From positions 1,674,001-1,738,000 of the forward strand of contig NZ_CP049861.1 of assembly GCF_011299615.1 (NCBI RefSeq): a DNA stretch of 64,000 nucleotides. The letters are read 5' to 3'. Each line of letters opens with the position of its first letter. The first letter of the stretch is position 1. This stretch comes from Erysipelothrix sp. HDW6C (lineage in GTDB: Bacteria > Bacillota_I > Bacilli_A > Erysipelotrichales > Erysipelotrichaceae). The notes below the pieces were generated by a model. It had not been told where the DNA came from. It did not search any database and was given only the letters and a program-made list of their open reading frames with translations. Both the position numbers and the translations under genes were made by a program. Of this stretch, positions 1 through 8,500 are shown in pieces.

Positions 1-22
1 TATCCTTTCTAATTTTTTGAAA

Positions 23-2194
23 CTAGTTTTTCGGGACTAATTTTCCATCGGGATATAACCTGTATTGAGGCCCGTTTTTATAAGGGATATAATCCCAATG
101 CGGGCCTTCTGGCATGGGGTGATTCAAATTAGGATGTAGTGTCTCTCCGGTACTTGGATTGAACCACGATCCTTTATCTTCCGGTCCACGCCACTCCCAA
201 CCTGCTCCTGGGGATTGTTTGGGATTATCTCCTGGATACTTGATTCCATACTCATTATTCACCGCACTTTGACTTGCAAGCCCGGCTGATACAGTAAGTG
301 CATATAGTAATGGTGAGCCAGATAAAATGACTGACGAAACCATTGAAATTATACCATCCATACTACTCAAATCATATCCTAGTAATTGTTTTACTAATAA
401 CGTTAGTTGAGCAATAGTTGCTGAAGTCATGGCCCCCACTAATAGTTCATAGGCTAATGACTGACTAATATTTATTACACCACCTGCTACTAATCCCAGC
501 GAGACAAAATGACCTACAAAAAATGCCGTTCCAAGTGCTACCGCAGCAAATGCAATACCAGTTAATATTTCCGAGATACTAAAATGGGTATATCCTTCAT
601 ATTGAAATTCATTGATAATAATTGCCTTTTCAGCATCGTTTAAATTGTTCTTCGAACAATACTCATCAATCGCTTTGAGGATCAACGTGTGTTTATCCTC
701 TGGAGATCCTCTTCCTATATTAATTTGTGTAGCGATTTCTTGAGTTTTTTGGCGGAAATAAATGCGCGCTTCTGCAAGTTTATTCTCATTAACAATTTTC
801 TCTTGCATCTGACTATTTTGTGAATAATCAGCAGTTTTAAGCCCAAATGCGTCACAATATTTCTTAATCAACTCAAGTTTACGAATTCTTATTTCTTCTT
901 CACTGTATCCCGCACTTCTAAGATTACTTTCAAGCACTGAAAGTTGCTCTTTTAGCTGAGAAACGCCCCCTCCTAGAATCCCTTTCAGAGCACTTACTGA
1001 CGTTTGTTTTGAATATGAGATTGACTTGAATAAATCACTCACCATCTTAGTAGCTTCTGAGAAACTGACATTGTTCTTACTTGCGGTTTCTACGATTTTC
1101 CCTGCTACTCCCATTGCGCCCGTAATACCATTGGTAGTAGTTGCCTTATTCTTTTTATCCTTGATATTTAATACAGGTAACTTAAAGAAATTACCACTAG
1201 GGTCCGTACTATTCACTGAGTTATTCTCTGTATAAATATAGCGATTTTGACTCAATCCTTCGAATTGTGATCCACGATAGGTATCTTGACTCAAGAATGT
1301 TCCAACCTCAGTATCGTAGTAACGTGCTCGTAGGTACTGTAAGGAGCCATCATGATTCTCTGAACTATATCCGAATCGTGGTGTTGTCTTCGATAACGTA
1401 GCACCTCCTAAGGCATAGGTGTTCCACTTTACATCATTCGCACTTACACTACCAATTATGTCAAATTTTCCATTTATGATGTTATACGATGTATCAGTGT
1501 TAGTGTCCGTCTTTAAGCGTGTAATGCCGTAGGTATAGTCTTCTACTGATGATTCGCCCCGATAGGTGTTAAGGACCTGTGTATGTTCTTTTGTTCGATC
1601 ATTGACATAGGTTTCATCTACGATACGTTTTGTAGTATCGCGCTCGGTAATGGTACAGTAATAACTGTTTTCAGTAGCTTCCAGTGTTGCGGCTATCGCT
1701 GTGTCGAGTATTGAATCAATATCGTTGGCTTCAATTTCTTCTGACATTTCACTTTCCGGTCTCAAAAGAAGATAGTCGTACGGTATAGACTCTTTACGGC
1801 CAATTCGTTCACCACTTGCATCGTAGGAATAGGTTACTTCACGACCATAATTATCAGTGAGTGATTTTAATTGATTGCTGCTTGTAAAGTCGTACGATTC
1901 AACAAGGCCGTTTGAGTAACGCTTTTCAATCACATTCCCATAGTCATCATAACGAAGGTTGATGGTTCCAGATTCATCTACCACTGAAACGAGTTGTTGT
2001 TTTTGATTATGATTGTAGCGGGTGACGGATGATTTTCCGTTTTCTACTTTAGTTTCTGTCAAACGGTTTCCACGGAAGTCATACGTTAATTTAGTTTGTG
2101 ATTCGATACCCTTTGTCACAACCCGCTCTTCCACAATTTGATTTAATGCATCATATGAGTAGGTTCTCTTCGTTGTTTCCCCTTCATTTATCAA
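23..2194 (-). CDS. Orphan Rhs C-terminal tip with Ntox37-like toxin end
   Basis: This is a displaced C-terminal piece of the Rhs protein at 5549-14716, not a complete gene. Residues 1 to about 390 are nearly identical to that protein's last YD repeats and Rhs core (the RYYDTEVGTFLSQD region). The sequence then diverges into its own pretoxin part with hydrophobic segments (about 540-645). The last 75 residues contain GWEWRGP, NPSTGETLHPNLNHP and GPHWDY, which resemble the polymorphic toxin type 37 family. The nominal start at 2194 is TTG and corresponds to an internal codon of the large protein. The frame stays open to 2296 and stops at a TAG at 2297-2299, where homology ends. There is no normal signal peptide or start, so it is probably silent unless recombined onto the full-length gene. 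A cognate immunity gene would lie before position 23, outside the window. Confidence 0.8.
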   Translation of the reverse strand: MINEGETTKRTYSYDALNQIVEERVVTKGIESQTKLTYDFRGNRLTETKVENGKSSVTRYNHNQKQQLVSVVDESGTINLRYDDYGNVIEKRYSNGLVESYDFTSSNQLKSLTDNYGREVTYSYDASGERIGRKESIPYDYLLLRPESEMSEEIEANDIDSILDTAIAATLEATENSYYCTITERDTTKRIVDETYVNDRTKEHTQVLNTYRGESSVEDYTYGITRLKTDTNTDTSYNIINGKFDIIGSVSANDVKWNTYALGGATLSKTTPRFGYSSENHDGSLQYLRARYYDTEVGTFLSQDTYRGSQFEGLSQNRYIYTENNSVNSTDPSGNFFKLPVLNIKDKKNKATTTNGITGAMGVAGKIVETASKNNVSFSEATKMVSDLFKSISYSKQTSVSALKGILGGGVSQLKEQLSVLESNLRSAGYSEEEIRIRKLELIKKYCDAFGLKTADYSQNSQMQEKIVNENKLAEARIYFRQKTQEIATQINIGRGSPEDKHTLILKAIDEYCSKNNLNDAEKAIIINEFQYEGYTHFSISEILTGIAFAAVALGTAFFVGHFVSLGLVAGGVINISQSLAYELLVGAMTSATIAQLTLLVKQLLGYDLSSMDGIISMVSSVILSGSPLLYALTVSAGLASQSAVNNEYGIKYPGDNPKQSPGAGWEWRGPEDKGSWFNPSTGETLHPNLNHPMPEGPHWDYIPYKNGPQYRLYPDGKLVPKN

Positions 2195-2290
2195 TGTTTC
2201 AACAGTTACATTGCTGCGTGCATCGCGTTCATAACGTAACTCACTCAGTGTTTTTCCGTTTTGTGTAACAACTTGTGTTTCAAGATTTCC
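1035..2290. repeat. Direct repeat of the Rhs core, copy 1 (about 1.26 kb)
   Basis: Positions 1035-2290 align with 6699-7954 at a constant offset of 5664 with only scattered substitutions. The match ends abruptly at 2290, at the edge of the region with 28-nt repeats, and fades near 1035 where the toxin-specific sequences begin. Such paired cores are the expected substrate for homologous tip exchange. Confidence 0.85.
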
Positions 2291-2292
2291 AA

Positions 2293-2320
2293 TGTTCTAG
2301 TCAATGTAAGTTACTACAGT
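2293..2320 (+). repeat. 28-nt direct repeat, left copy
   Basis: The motif beginning TGTTCTAGTCAATGTAAG recurs at 3121-3148 with 27 of 28 bases identical. The left copy starts 2-3 bases after Rhs homology ends at 2290. The two copies bracket the plus-strand gene at 2565. Confidence 0.75.
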
Positions 2321-2514
2321 AAAGATGTGCTAGAGTTCATGAATTTACGTATAATTCTGTTATTGCATCTACTATTAAGCTTATCAATTCAATCATACCA
2401 AAGTGGGTCCCCCATGTTTTTTTACACAATCCATTCCACATTGATACTAGACATCAGAAGAATATCTTGATACTATCGATATACGATGCTTGTGGAGAAC
2501 ACAATTTAAAGACT

Positions 2515-2546
2515 GTACTAACAAATTTTAGTGAATTTGTTAGTAC
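2515..2546 (+). promoter_or_regulatory. Perfect 13-bp inverted repeat before the 2565 gene
   Basis: GTACTAACAAATT and its exact reverse complement flank a 6-nt loop. The element ends about 8 nt before the GGAGGA ribosome binding site of the gene starting at 2565. It could be an operator or a leader hairpin limiting translation. It is not a terminator for the gene because no T-run follows. Confidence 0.6.
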
Positions 2547-2564
2547 AAAGAATGGAGGAACTTA

Positions 2565-3116
2565 ATGACAACTCTATTTGAGTATGATTATACAATAAGA
2601 AAGGAGGACTATAACGACCTAAACGAGTTATCATGTGAAATAAAGATGAATACAATGTTAGGTAAAATTATCATCATTTTTAGATATTTTGCAATTCTCG
2701 TTCTATCGGTGATTGTGATTACATTACTTTCAGGTAAAGAAGATGTATCCTCTCTGAATACACTAGTTATTTGTTTAGTAATATACTTAGTGATTAGTGA
2801 CAGACGGTTTATACTGGTAATAACAAGAAGAGGACTAGATAAAGGATTTATAAAATACCCAGAACTTTTTTTAGGTAAGAGGAAATGTATATTCTTGGAT
2901 AATAAAGTAGTATTTGAAAACATTGAACTCGATACAATATCAGAGTATGACTATAAGCTTTTCAATAGAGTAACTATTTCATCAACCCATATTTATTTTG
3001 AATTCCAAAATCAAGTTTTATTTATGATTCCAAAAGTATGTATAAGATCTAGTGAAAAAGAAAAAGAACTAGTTGATTATTTAGAATTCAAAGGAATACT
3101 AATTAAATCCGTTTGA
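2565..3116 (+). CDS. YcxB-like membrane protein
   Basis: A 183-residue protein encoded against the direction of its neighbours. The ATG at 2565 follows GGAGGA at a suitable distance. Two hydrophobic helices lie at about residues 35-58 and 62-80. A soluble C-terminal part ends in a stretch (FMIPKVCI, then a charged helix) that resembles the end of YcxB-like family proteins. That assignment is by eye and tentative. It lies between 28-nt direct repeats in a zone of toxin debris, so it may be cargo or an immunity-like gene. No partner on its strand is visible and its function is unknown. Confidence 0.6.
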   Translation: MTTLFEYDYTIRKEDYNDLNELSCEIKMNTMLGKIIIIFRYFAILVLSVIVITLLSGKEDVSSLNTLVICLVIYLVISDRRFILVITRRGLDKGFIKYPELFLGKRKCIFLDNKVVFENIELDTISEYDYKLFNRVTISSTHIYFEFQNQVLFMIPKVCIRSSEKEKELVDYLEFKGILIKSV

Positions 3117-3120
3117 TGAT

Positions 3121-3148
3121 TGTTCTAGTCAATGTAAGTTGCTACAGT
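3121..3148 (+). repeat. 28-nt direct repeat, right copy
   Basis: This differs from 2293-2320 at a single base (G for A) and begins four bases after the stop of the 2565 gene. The spacing between copies is exactly 828 bp. Confidence 0.75.
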
Positions 3149-3402
3149 GGAGTTGAATTACTACTGCGACATTAATATAATAGAACTATATTGGGAAAGT
3201 CAGTATTTGAAGAATTTAAATGAAAGAACCTTAAACAATATTATCAATATTGTTTGTCTTTTTGAAAACAATGTGCCAATATGTATTTACAATAGGTTAG
3301 ACCTCCAACGGACTAATCTGTATTTCTTGTGAAGCCACTGCATAAATCGGTCCTAAAATTCGACTGAGTAAACATAGATGGCACCGGATTAAAAAGCGTC
3401 AG

Positions 3403-3422
3403 AAGCCACTATTTAGTGGCTT
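3403..3422. terminator. Hairpin at the edge of the IS30-type element
   Basis: An 8-bp stem (AAGCCACT with AGTGGCTT) closes on a 4-nt loop and is followed by TTCTT on the plus strand. It lies just outside the left inverted repeat of the insertion sequence and could terminate transcription in either direction. Confidence 0.45.
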
Positions 3423-3426
3423 TCTT

Positions 3427-4450
3427 AATTCAAATCTCAACCGCATCACTGCTTGTTAAATATGAGTTTACTTCAAAAGCCGCTTTAAAGTCAAATATTT
3501 TTCGAGGCATTGCATTTATTTTAAATGAAATATCATCAAGATATTGCTGCTCAACTTGGATCAATGATTTACCTTTTGGTAAGTATCTGCGAACGATTCC
3601 ATTAGCATGTTCATTGCTTCCGCGCTGATATGAACAATACGGATCACACTTGTATAATTTTACGCCAAGTTTCTTAGCAGTAATTCCCAACGTTTCAAAT
3701 TCCTTGCCATTGTCAGTAGTTATTGATTTTACTGTAATTTCATTATCTACGATATACTTGTGGATTAGATTTGATGTATAGTAAGCAATCGTATAGTCTG
3801 CTTTTATGAGCCATACCTGACGTGTGCAACGATCAACAAGGGCGATAATTGTCGAGCATTCATTGCGTTTTCCAGTGATTGAGTCAATTTCCAAATGTCC
3901 TATTTCTTCACGGACTTCAAGATGGTTTGGTCTCAGACCAATGGGTAATATCGTCTTATTATCAAGATTCCAGCGCAAATGATTCATCATTCCATTCACT
4001 CGATTTTTGCGTTTACTTCGTTTGTAGCACATGTTGTGTGATTTAAAATTGAGCTTACCCGAGTTAATCCAATTGTAAACGTTTTGAACAGATACCTGTG
4101 GTTCACTGCTGTGGTATTTCTTAAAGCGATAGACGCAGACTTCAATAGACTGTGAACGACGATCATAGTGTTTCTCAATGTAGCTAATAAATTTCTCGTA
4201 CTTATCGCGAATATTGATGGTACGTTTTTTATAAACCTTGTTTTTATATCGTGAGACGGTTGTATGAGATATATTTAATATTCTACCTACAGATCTCATT
4301 GAGTGACCTGTAGCGAGTAAAACATCAATTTGTGCTTTCATTGTAGTGTCTAATTGTTTATACTTCATATGGGAGCTCCTTTTCAACGGGTGAGCTCCTT
4401 TATTATACAAAGAAACCACACCATCTAGTGGTGCGGTTGACTTTTGAATT
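3427..4450. mobile_element. IS30-family insertion sequence
   Basis: The ends are 23-bp imperfect inverted repeats, 3427-3449 and 4428-4450, with 20 of 23 positions matching (outer sequence AATTCAAA, inner TCAACCGCA). They enclose one transposase gene. The transposase stop codon at 3430-3432 lies inside the left inverted repeat. A target-site duplication could not be identified with confidence. Confidence 0.8.
3430..4368 (-). CDS. IS30-family transposase
   Basis: A 312-residue DDE transposase that moves its host IS. The N-terminal 50 residues form an HTH for binding the ends (TGHSMRSVGRILNISHTTVSRY). The catalytic core shows the three acidic positions in EIDSITG, TTDNGKEF and GSNEHANG. I start it at the ATG at 4368 because GGAGCTCC precedes it and the protein then begins like other IS30 transposases. 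The frame runs upstream only to a GTG at 4419 without a good ribosome binding site. It is full length with no internal stop, so the element may be active. Confidence 0.92.
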   Translation of the reverse strand: MKYKQLDTTMKAQIDVLLATGHSMRSVGRILNISHTTVSRYKNKVYKKRTINIRDKYEKFISYIEKHYDRRSQSIEVCVYRFKKYHSSEPQVSVQNVYNWINSGKLNFKSHNMCYKRSKRKNRVNGMMNHLRWNLDNKTILPIGLRPNHLEVREEIGHLEIDSITGKRNECSTIIALVDRCTRQVWLIKADYTIAYYTSNLIHKYIVDNEITVKSITTDNGKEFETLGITAKKLGVKLYKCDPYCSYQRGSNEHANGIVRRYLPKGKSLIQVEQQYLDDISFKINAMPRKIFDFKAAFEVNSYLTSSDAVEI

Positions 4451-4516
4451 CAGAGAAGAAAAAACGGTATTTTCATACCGACTATTTCTTCTATCATTAA
4501 TGTCTTTTTCAAAAAG

Positions 4517-4693
4517 TTAAACTTCAATCTTTCCTTTTCTAAAAAAATAAATCCTATTACAATCTTTACATTTCCACATTACTCCGTCTAGAGGCATTCC
4601 ATCAACACAATCACTAACGGTTTGTGGATTCGTTTCTAAGAATTCATCATATTTTTGCAACTACACCTTGCCTTCATTTACTTTTTCCTCCAT
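4517..4693 (-). pseudogene. Broken small ORF, probable former immunity gene
   Basis: Read from the ATG at 4693, the frame gives ten residues, then TAG at 4661-4663, then 47 more codons in the same frame ending in TAA at 4517. The downstream part contains WKCKDC, a paired-cysteine motif. It starts 3 bp after the stop of the nuclease tip at 4696, where an immunity gene is expected. A start at the TTG just after the stop could still yield a short protein. Its family was not recognised. Confidence 0.5.
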
Positions 4694-4695
4694 AT

Positions 4696-5043
4696 TTATG
4701 GTATTAACTCCACAATATTTTTTATCTCTGGTCCGAACTTTCCAACTAGCCTTGACCAAATTTGGTTGATTTCATCACTACTGAAATTCGCTCGGGAAAT
4801 GTCATAAATTATTTTCCCGTTTTCTCCTTTTAATTGTTCTAAAGCTCTACCTACTTTGGTTACCAGAGTATTTATATTATTTCTGTTCAATGTTTTAATT
4901 TCTGTAGGTATTCCATCTACCTTTAAGTCAAAACTCTTCCCTACATTTTGTGTTTCTGAAATAAGTTGTCCATTCTTTCCTTCAGAAAGAAGTTTATCTA
5001 CTATTCTTTTCTCATCGGTGGTTAAACTACTATAGGACTTCAA
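4696..5043 (-). pseudogene. Remnant Rhs/CDI-type nuclease toxin tip
   Basis: A 115-residue open frame resembling CdiA-type C-terminal nucleases. FDLKVDGIPTEIKTL gives a D...ExK pattern like PD-(D/E)XK-type folds. The start is TTG without a convincing ribosome binding site. Upstream in the same frame, beyond a TAG at 5068-5070, lies more linker-like peptide (PTPMDKGKNPEVPHTPN) that runs to another stop at 5134-5136. That indicates a longer protein has decayed. There is no Rhs core in front of it, so it is an orphan tip, separated from the large gene by the DUF4926-like gene. The fold call is tentative. Confidence 0.55.
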
Positions 5044-5310
5044 CGACTCATCTAGAGTTCCCGTCCCCTAGTTTGGAGTGTGTGGTACTTCTGGATTTTT
5101 ACCTTTATCCATTGGGGTGGGTTTTTCTCTGATTTATATGTCTGAATTTTCAAGTGTATTGAAAACGGCGGGTGGGCAAGTAATAATCAAATATAATGAA
5201 AAATCGTTCTGTTATGCATTTGTCAATATTAGTGTTGTGTAGCGGTATAGTGAATTTGTAACACCTGTGTATAACAAGCGCGATGGAAGAAACAGATAGC
5301 GCGGGCAAAA

Positions 5311-5340
5311 GAAAAACAGCACTATTTTAGACTGTTTTCT
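5311..5340 (-). terminator. Terminator of the rhs-immunity operon
   Basis: On the minus strand a stem of about 8 bp (AGAAAACAG with CTGTTTTTC) and a 12-nt loop is followed by TTTTTCTTTT. It lies just after the stop of the 5346 gene. The stretch between it and 5136 has no gene that I can see. Confidence 0.65.
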
Positions 5341-5345
5341 TTCAG

Positions 5346-5540
5346 TTAGTTGTCAAAACTTTCAATTTCATCAGGATGAACTGAGAAAAATATATCACTT
5401 GGTTCCCCATTCTTATCAAGGAATTGCACTTCATAATCACCTGTAGCATACACTTCCAGTACAATTCCAATACTATTTTTTTTTGCACCATCTGAATCAT
5501 ATTTATTGGTGATTAATCTGACTTTGCTAAATAATTTCAT
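5346..5540 (-). CDS. DUF4926-like protein, predicted immunity to the Rhs toxin
   Basis: A 64-residue small beta-rich protein containing the YEVQFLDKNGE pattern of DUF4926. It starts 8 bp after the stop of the giant Rhs gene with an AGGAGG-type site in between, so the two are co-transcribed. Rhs/WapA toxins are normally followed by the gene for their specific inhibitor, and DUF4926 proteins occur next to DUF6883-type tips. I infer that it binds the 5549 tip in the cytoplasm. It is cytosolic, with no signal peptide or membrane segment. Confidence 0.75.
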   Translation of the reverse strand: MKLFSKVRLITNKYDSDGAKKNSIGIVLEVYATGDYEVQFLDKNGEPSDIFFSVHPDEIESFDN

Positions 5541-5548
5541 AATTCCTC

Positions 5549-8500
5549 CTAATTAGAAAACCCTGCAAAAGGCGTTAACAACCTAATACTTCCATCTGGG
5601 TTCAGCATCCATCCAGATTTAATTATAGTTGTATTAGTTCCAGTTCCAATAGTTATATCTATTGTAATTCTTTGACCATACTGGTCCACTTTCCCAATTA
5701 CATAATCACTGGCCGATAGTTTCCTTGACGCCTGCGACTGATATAATTCCGCCAATTCAGTTGCATTGCTTTGGTCATAGCCATACGACTTAAATATTTC
5801 CGATTTCCCATTTGAGTTATTTGGATCTAGTGCGTATTCACTGAATTTTCTGGCATCTACTTCAACCTTTGGACTCACTGTCCCCTGTCCAATACCAACT
5901 AATTTATTAAACACAGATGCTTTTAAAGCACCGGCTACTATATTCCCTACATCTTCTACTGCTCCTTGATAGTTTCCTTCATCTAAATTAATCGTGAAAC
6001 TAACAATTCCAGCAGCAGATTGAACAATAGAAAGATAGAGTCCTGTCGCCAGCATTGTCGTTGTACCACCTGAGGGAACGAGTGTAGCGAGCAGAATTAC
6101 ATCGCTGACTGCCCCGCTTAAATCAATAACTCCCTTTAATACATACTTTCCAGCTCTACCCCAATTACCGTGAAATGCTTCATTAATCCCAAGTGCTAAA
6201 TGATACACCCCACTAGCTATATTGTACCCTATCTTGAAAGGTGCCGTAATTGCAAATTCAAGAATTTTCAAGGGATTGATATTGATAATTGGAAGAGGAT
6301 TTTGAAATCCATATTTGCCATAATGTTCCCAATTCAATCGAGCATTTTCTGCACTCCAGTCTTTATAGCCATCAACAATGCTAGAAGATGCTATCGAGAT
6401 AAAATCCCAGAATGAAAGTTTATCGGGTTGTCTAGGCAAGCCAGCAAAATCATTTAATCGGTCTTGGAATGCCTTACTTTCAGTTACTGATGTCATGTTT
6501 AAATTAAACGTGTCGCAGTATTTCCTGATCAGTTCAACTCTCAATCTCGCAATTTCAACATCATTTCTACCTTGCACTCGCCACTCTCTCTCCTTGGCAG
6601 TAATTTGAGCAGCGAGGGATTCAATTTGAAATTTAGTGATGCCTTTTCTGAATTTTTTCACACTGCCATCATCTGAATTTGAAATAGATTTAAGAAGCTT
6701 GCTCACCATCTTCGTTGCTTCTGAGAAACTGATATTATTCGAACTTGCGGTTTCTACAATTTTTCCTGCTACTCCCATTGCACCCGTAATACCATTGGTA
6801 GTAGTTGCCTTATTCTTTTTATCCTTGATATTTAATACAGGTAACTTAAAGAAATTACCACTAGGGTCCGTACTATTCACTGAGTTATTCTCTGTATAAA
6901 TATAGCGATTTTGACTCAATCCTTCGAATTGTGATCCACGATAGGTATCTTGACTCAAGAATGTTCCAACCTCAGTATCGTAGTAACGTGCTCGTAGGTA
7001 CTGTAAGGAGCCATCATGATTCTCTGAACTATATCCGAATCGTGGTGTTGTCTTCGATAACGTAGCACCTCCTAAGGCATAGGTGTTCCACTTTACATCA
7101 TTCGCACTTACACTACCAATTATGTCAAATTTTCCATTTATGATGTTATACGATGTATCTGTGTCGGTGTCTGTCTTTAAGCGTGTAATGCCGTAGGTAT
7201 AGTCTTCTACTGATGATTCGCCCCGATAGGTGTTAAGGACCTGTGTATGTTCTTTTGTTCGATCATTGACATAGGTTTCATCTACGATACGTTTTGTAGT
7301 ATCGCGATCGGTAATGGTACAGTAATAACTGTTTTCAGTCGCTTCCAGTGTTGCGGCTATCGCTGTGTCGAGTATCGAATCAATATCGTATGTTTCAATT
7401 TCTTCTGACACTTCACTTTCCGGTCTCAAAAGAAGATAGTTGTACGGTATAGACTCTTTACGGCCAATTCGTTCACCACTTGCATCGTAGGTGTAGGTTA
7501 CTTCACGACCATAATTATCTGTGAGTGATTTTAATTGATTGCTGCTTGTAAAGTCGTATGATTCAACAAGGCCGTTTGAGTAACGCTTTTCAATCACATT
7601 GCCATAGTCATCATAACGAAGGTTGATGGTTCCGGATTCATCTACCACTGAAACGAGTTGTTGTTTTTGATTATGATTGTAGCGGGTGACGGATGATTTT
7701 CCGTTTTCTACTTTAGTTTCTGTCAGACGGTTTCCACGGAAGTCATACGTTAATTTAGTTTGTGATTCGATACCCTTTGTCACAACCCGCTCTTCCACAA
7801 TTTGATTTAATGCATCATATGAGTAGGTTTTCTTCGTTGTTTCCCCTTCATTTATCAATGTTTCAACAGTTACATTGCTGCGTGCATCGCGTTCATAACG
7901 TAACTCACTCAGTATTTTTCCGTTTTGTGTAACAACTTGTGTTTCAAGATTTCCGAGTGCATCAAAAGTCCGTTGTGTTTTTAGATTGTTACTTGTTTCA
8001 AGAATCGGATTTCCAAGTGCATCATAGGCGTACGTTGTTGTTTCTTTGCCGTCAGTTACAGTGATTAAACGGTCATAGGCATCGTATGTATAGTTAACGC
8101 GTTTTCCATTTGGATAAACAATGGATGTTTGACGCCCTTTAATATCATAGGTGTACTGAACGCGCTTGTCATTTGAATCCTGTGTCTCAATGATATCTTG
8201 AGTGTTGTTGTATTTGATTAACACTGTTCCATCGGCGTTCGATGCACTTTGCATTTGACCCCAATTATCATAGGTATACGAAATGACTGCATCGTCTGTT
8301 GTCTTCTTAATGAGTTGGTTGCGCTCATTGTAAGCAAATTCAGTTTTACGGCCGTTTATGCTTTCGTTTGTAATGTTGCCATAAACATCGTAAGTACTTG
8401 TATCTTTACTGCCATCAACATTTGTAATCGAAACCAGATTGTTCATTGCATCATAATTTCGTCTCTCAACGCGTTCGTCTTTGTAGCGTGTTTCAATAAG

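Noticed and set aside
2261-2470. 69-codon plus-strand frame at the Rhs breakpoint
   Set aside because: It begins inside the Rhs homology on the opposite strand and has no ribosome site.
3147-3332. 61-codon plus-strand frame after the right 28-nt repeat
   Set aside because: It starts at GTG without a good ribosome site and has no recognisable family. It could be a gene fragment, but I cannot support a gene.
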